Of a stretch of 64,000 nucleotides of DNA, positions 61,424-64,000 are shown piece by piece. Position 1 is the first letter of the stretch, and each line of letters begins with the position of its first letter. Origin of the DNA: Pseudidiomarina aestuarii. GTDB taxonomy: Bacteria; Pseudomonadota; Gammaproteobacteria; Enterobacterales; Alteromonadaceae. Both the position numbers and the translations under genes were made by a program. Under the pieces are notes generated by a model. It had not been told where the DNA came from and did not search any database. It saw only the letters and a list, made by a program, of their open reading frames with translations. Where the stretch lies: positions 1 through 64,000 of the forward strand of contig PYVG01000002.1 in NCBI GenBank assembly GCA_003030745.1. The letters run 5' to 3'.

Positions 61424-62815
61424 ATGCCAGAGTTAAACGATAACATTATTTCAATATTAAGGTCCGGGCCGATGTCGGCGGCAGAGCTGGCGCGTCGACT
61501 TGATATAGATGCTACTACGGTGAGTCGTCGCTTGAATGCTATGGGCTCGAAGGTCATCAAAGCGGGTGATGGGCGTTCGACCCGTTGGTATTTAAGGCGG
61601 CGTATATCGATGCCAGCATCCGCAATAAATGCTGAGTTGGATGTGTTGCCGATCTATCGTGTGGACGAGCATGGTCAGGCAGCAAAAATAGCTCATCTTC
61701 ATGTGGTGTACCCCGCGGATAGTTATTTGGCTGAATATTTTCGCAAGAGCGACACGACCGACAAGCAACAGTCTGAGTGGACGTTTTTTGAATCATTGCC
61801 TTGGTGGGTAACGGATATGCGTCCGCAAGGATTCTTGGGGCGCTCGTTTGCGCAACAGCTTCGAGCGCAAGGGCAGCCTGTCGACTCTGATCCTAACCGT
61901 TGGTCGGAGGATACGACACTTTCGGTTCTTGCAAGCTACCCTCAGGATCATGTGGGGAACTTACTGATTGGTGACACAGCCTATACTCGGTGGTTAAACG
62001 CAGCTCCTGATTCCATAATGAGTGATGCAGAGGCTGGTACGAGAGCGGACGCAATTGCTCGTGGCGAGCATTTTGATTCCTCAGCAAAAGGTGAACAACC
62101 TAAGTTCACAGCACGATTGCATGAGAGAGAATGTCTGATCAAGTTCTCGGGTCAGGTGAAACAGCTTGAGATGGATTCACCAGCAAACCGATGGGCGGAT
62201 CTATTACATGCTGAGGCGCTGGCTAGCGCGGCACTGAACCAAAGTATTGCGAATATCGCAGCAACCAATCGGAGTTTTCAAGCAAACCAACGAACGCTGC
62301 TTGCATCGAGACGTTTTGATCGTAACGATACGGGTGGTCGCTTGGGACTGATTTCTTGGACCAGTCTCGATCTCGAGTTTGTCGGAAAAGCCAATGAGCC
62401 CTGGCCAGTTATCGCTGACTTGCTGCATCAACAAAATATTATTTCTGAAGTAGCAGCTACGCATAGCAAGATAAGCTGGGCATTTGGTCAGTTGATCGCG
62501 AATTCGGACATGCACCTCGGCAATATCTCATGTGTGAATCGAGGCGGCCGCCCCTACGAACTCGCTCCGATTTACGACATGTTACCGATGCATTTTGCCC
62601 CCAAAAGTACCGGTGATTTGCCTGCAACAACATATGCAATAAGCATCCATCCGAGTGTTCCACGCATTTGTTGGGAAGCAGCTTTTCCCGCCGCTATTGC
62701 TTTTTGGAAGCGTGTATCGAGTCACGACATGATCAGTGACCATTTCAAAGTATTGGCTGCACAGCAACTGGAGATTACCCGCGAATTCGAATCAATTATT
62801 CGGAAAATGGCCTGA
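61424..62815 (+). CDS. yjjJ: HipA-family protein of the YjjJ type, with N-terminal HTH
   Basis: The 463-residue protein has an N-terminal winged helix (LARRLDIDATTVSRRLNAMG, about 21-40) followed by a HipA-like kinase. Kinase landmarks are SPANRWADLLHAEALA, RRFDRNDTGG, the catalytic loop NSDMHLGNIS and YDMLPMHF. E. coli YjjJ has the same single-chain layout and has been described as a HipA-like toxin with no separate antitoxin. Self-control by its own HTH is likely. The start at 61424 has a weak ribosome site. Confidence 0.87.
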   Translation: MPELNDNIISILRSGPMSAAELARRLDIDATTVSRRLNAMGSKVIKAGDGRSTRWYLRRRISMPASAINAELDVLPIYRVDEHGQAAKIAHLHVVYPADSYLAEYFRKSDTTDKQQSEWTFFESLPWWVTDMRPQGFLGRSFAQQLRAQGQPVDSDPNRWSEDTTLSVLASYPQDHVGNLLIGDTAYTRWLNAAPDSIMSDAEAGTRADAIARGEHFDSSAKGEQPKFTARLHERECLIKFSGQVKQLEMDSPANRWADLLHAEALASAALNQSIANIAATNRSFQANQRTLLASRRFDRNDTGGRLGLISWTSLDLEFVGKANEPWPVIADLLHQQNIISEVAATHSKISWAFGQLIANSDMHLGNISCVNRGGRPYELAPIYDMLPMHFAPKSTGDLPATTYAISIHPSVPRICWEAAFPAAIAFWKRVSSHDMISDHFKVLAAQQLEITREFESIIRKMA

Positions 62816-62963
62816 CGTATTTGATAGCTAGGCAACATCACACCTTACTTTGTGTGATTTGATATCTGATTATTCCAATAATAAGTAAAAAAAACCCAAT
62901 TAATTGCTAATTAGTCAAATTATACTAATATTAAAGCAGGAAGTGTGATGAAGAGGGCGAGAT

Positions 62964-63260
62964 ATGCAAGCTGTCGATGAATTTCATGAGCTTCTTGGCG
63001 AGCTGATCAAGCGCCATCGTGCGCAGCGCATGGACCAACAGGAGTTTGCGCTGCGGGTGGGGTGTAGTCCGAAAACGGTCTCGCGCATGGAGCAAGGTGT
63101 GCCGGTCAACTCGGAAACTTTGTTTACGGCGTTGGCGTTATTGGGGCAGCTCGATGCGTTTCTGGCTTTAGCAGATAGCCAGCTCAAAATGGTCAGTGAT
63201 TTGCCACAACGTAAGCGCGACGGCTCGACTGCACCGCAAGGACTCGACAATGACTTCTGA
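62964..63260 (+). CDS. hipB: HipB-family antitoxin (XRE)
   Basis: The 98-residue protein has a helix-turn-helix at about residues 14-68 (QQEFALRVGCSPKTVSRMEQ, then LFTALALLGQLDAF). Its tail SDLPQRKRDGSTAPQGL is like those of HipB antitoxins that plug into DNA or the toxin. It overlaps hipA by 11 bp, the normal order for hipBA. It should bind its promoter in the AT-rich gap 62816-62963 and neutralise HipA. Confidence 0.88.
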   Translation: MQAVDEFHELLGELIKRHRAQRMDQQEFALRVGCSPKTVSRMEQGVPVNSETLFTALALLGQLDAFLALADSQLKMVSDLPQRKRDGSTAPQGLDNDF

Positions 63261-64000
63261 AGCTTATGTATTCATAGAGGGGTTAGAGTCGGAGCCTGTG
63301 TTGTGTGGGCGGGTGTCACTGAACACACGTACTGAGGTGGGTACGTTTGTGTACGGGAAGTCATACTTGGCGCGGCCCAACGCATTTGCAATCGATCCGA
63401 TTCACTTGCCGCTCACGGAAACCGAACACCTCTGCACCATCAACAAAGGTATTTTTGGAGTATTGAGTGACGCTGGGGCTGACTCGTGGGGGCGCAAACT
63501 CATTACGCAGCTACACCGCACACAGCCACAGAATGAGTTAGAGTTTTTGATAGCGGGTGCCGCCATGGGAGTCGGCGCGTTGAGCTTCAGTCTCTCGCGC
63601 GAACGAACCAAGCCCAAGCTATCGCCTAACACCCTTGCCGATCTTGATTTACTTCGTCGTGGGAAAAATGCCATTCTCGCTGCCGAGGAAGTGTCGGATG
63701 AAGTGCGACAAGCCTTCGTGTTCGGCTCATCGATGGGAGGCGCACGCCCAAAGACCTTGCTCACCCACCAAGATCAAGAATACCTCGTGAAGTTCAACAA
63801 AGCGGATGATCTCTATAATGTGGCCCGCGTTGAACACGCCACCATGCGCATGCTCGACGAACTTGGTGCAGTTCACGTTGCAAGCTCAGAAGTTATCAGT
63901 ACCGGTGAGGATGACAGCGCAACTGAAGATGTTTTCCTTGTGAAGCGCTTTGACCGCAATGCTGGCGCTGTGAGTCATCATTTTTTGAGCGCCAATACGT
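63250..64000 (+). CDS. hipA: HipA-family serine/threonine kinase toxin (5' part only)
   Basis: The frame runs off the window after 250 residues. It shows the HipA N-terminal subdomain (TINKGIFGVLSDAGADSWGR), the Ser-loop/P-loop region FGSSMGGARPKTLL, the ATP lysine in YLVKFNKADD, and VKRFDRN. The catalytic aspartate lies beyond the window. HipA toxins phosphorylate aminoacyl-tRNA synthetases or other targets and halt growth. The ATG lies within the last codons of hipB. Confidence 0.88.
   Translation, partial: MTSEAYVFIEGLESEPVLCGRVSLNTRTEVGTFVYGKSYLARPNAFAIDPIHLPLTETEHLCTINKGIFGVLSDAGADSWGRKLITQLHRTQPQNELEFLIAGAAMGVGALSFSLSRERTKPKLSPNTLADLDLLRRGKNAILAAEEVSDEVRQAFVFGSSMGGARPKTLLTHQDQEYLVKFNKADDLYNVARVEHATMRMLDELGAVHVASSEVISTGEDDSATEDVFLVKRFDRNAGAVSHHFLSANT

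Overview
The window is a piece of a gammaproteobacterial chromosome, most likely an Alteromonadales member near Idiomarinaceae. This is a judgement from protein resemblance and gene order (hslU-rraA, yihY-dtd-fabY, glnA-DUF4124-glnL-glnG, typA, pyrE-rph-yicC); no marker gene search was possible. No rRNA, tRNA, CRISPR array, integrase or transposase was seen.

Positions 1-12.2 kb are mainly metabolic core. The 3' end of hslU and rraA are followed by a complete histidine utilisation set: a HutG-type amidinohydrolase, hutI, the repressor hutC with a palindromic operator, hutU and hutH. Next come a DksA-like zinc finger protein, fabY, dtd and yihY in the order known from E. coli, then a short operon (YqaE-like, DUF2959, FMN reductase). 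From 12.2 to 23 kb there is a TetR regulator, DUF3081, a TrhA membrane protein, a Cache-GGDEF diguanylate cyclase, typA, and an iron-type uptake group: a TonB receptor followed by two PepSY proteins, the second fused to a ferredoxin/FAD reductase.

Positions 23-41.8 kb hold an RND efflux pair, the nitrogen control set glnA/glnL/glnG with visible sigma-54 and NtrC sites, a Cpx-like two-component pair with CpxR boxes, pldB, fieF, trmL, a tandem periplasmic binding protein, an exported cyanophycinase-like protein, pyrE and rph. Several gaps here contain hairpin-forming repeats with a 7-bp period (GTGAACA type). Three of them supply the stop codon of the adjacent gene.

Positions 41.8-64 kb are accessory. 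A TumE/TumA-like toxin-antitoxin pair sits beside yicC. A broken fic gene is followed by ppiC and then a complete SspABCDE phosphorothioation defence system (sspE divergent from sspBCD, sspA convergent at the far end). On the other side lies a second, intact fic gene of the same family. Both fic genes carry the same GGCTCA-N5-TGAGCC operator, and a third copy stands alone downstream. Beyond that are gene remnants, an XRE regulator with three operators exactly 50 bp apart, a two-domain beta-lactamase-fold protein, a DUF2975-XRE-serine hydrolase operon, a YjjJ-type HipA protein, and a hipBA pair cut by the window end.

The Ssp system belongs to a described family. What is least explained is its palindromic promoter element without a visible regulator, the fic/operator frame around it, the triple-operator XRE module with its unrecognised small partner, and the heptad repeats.
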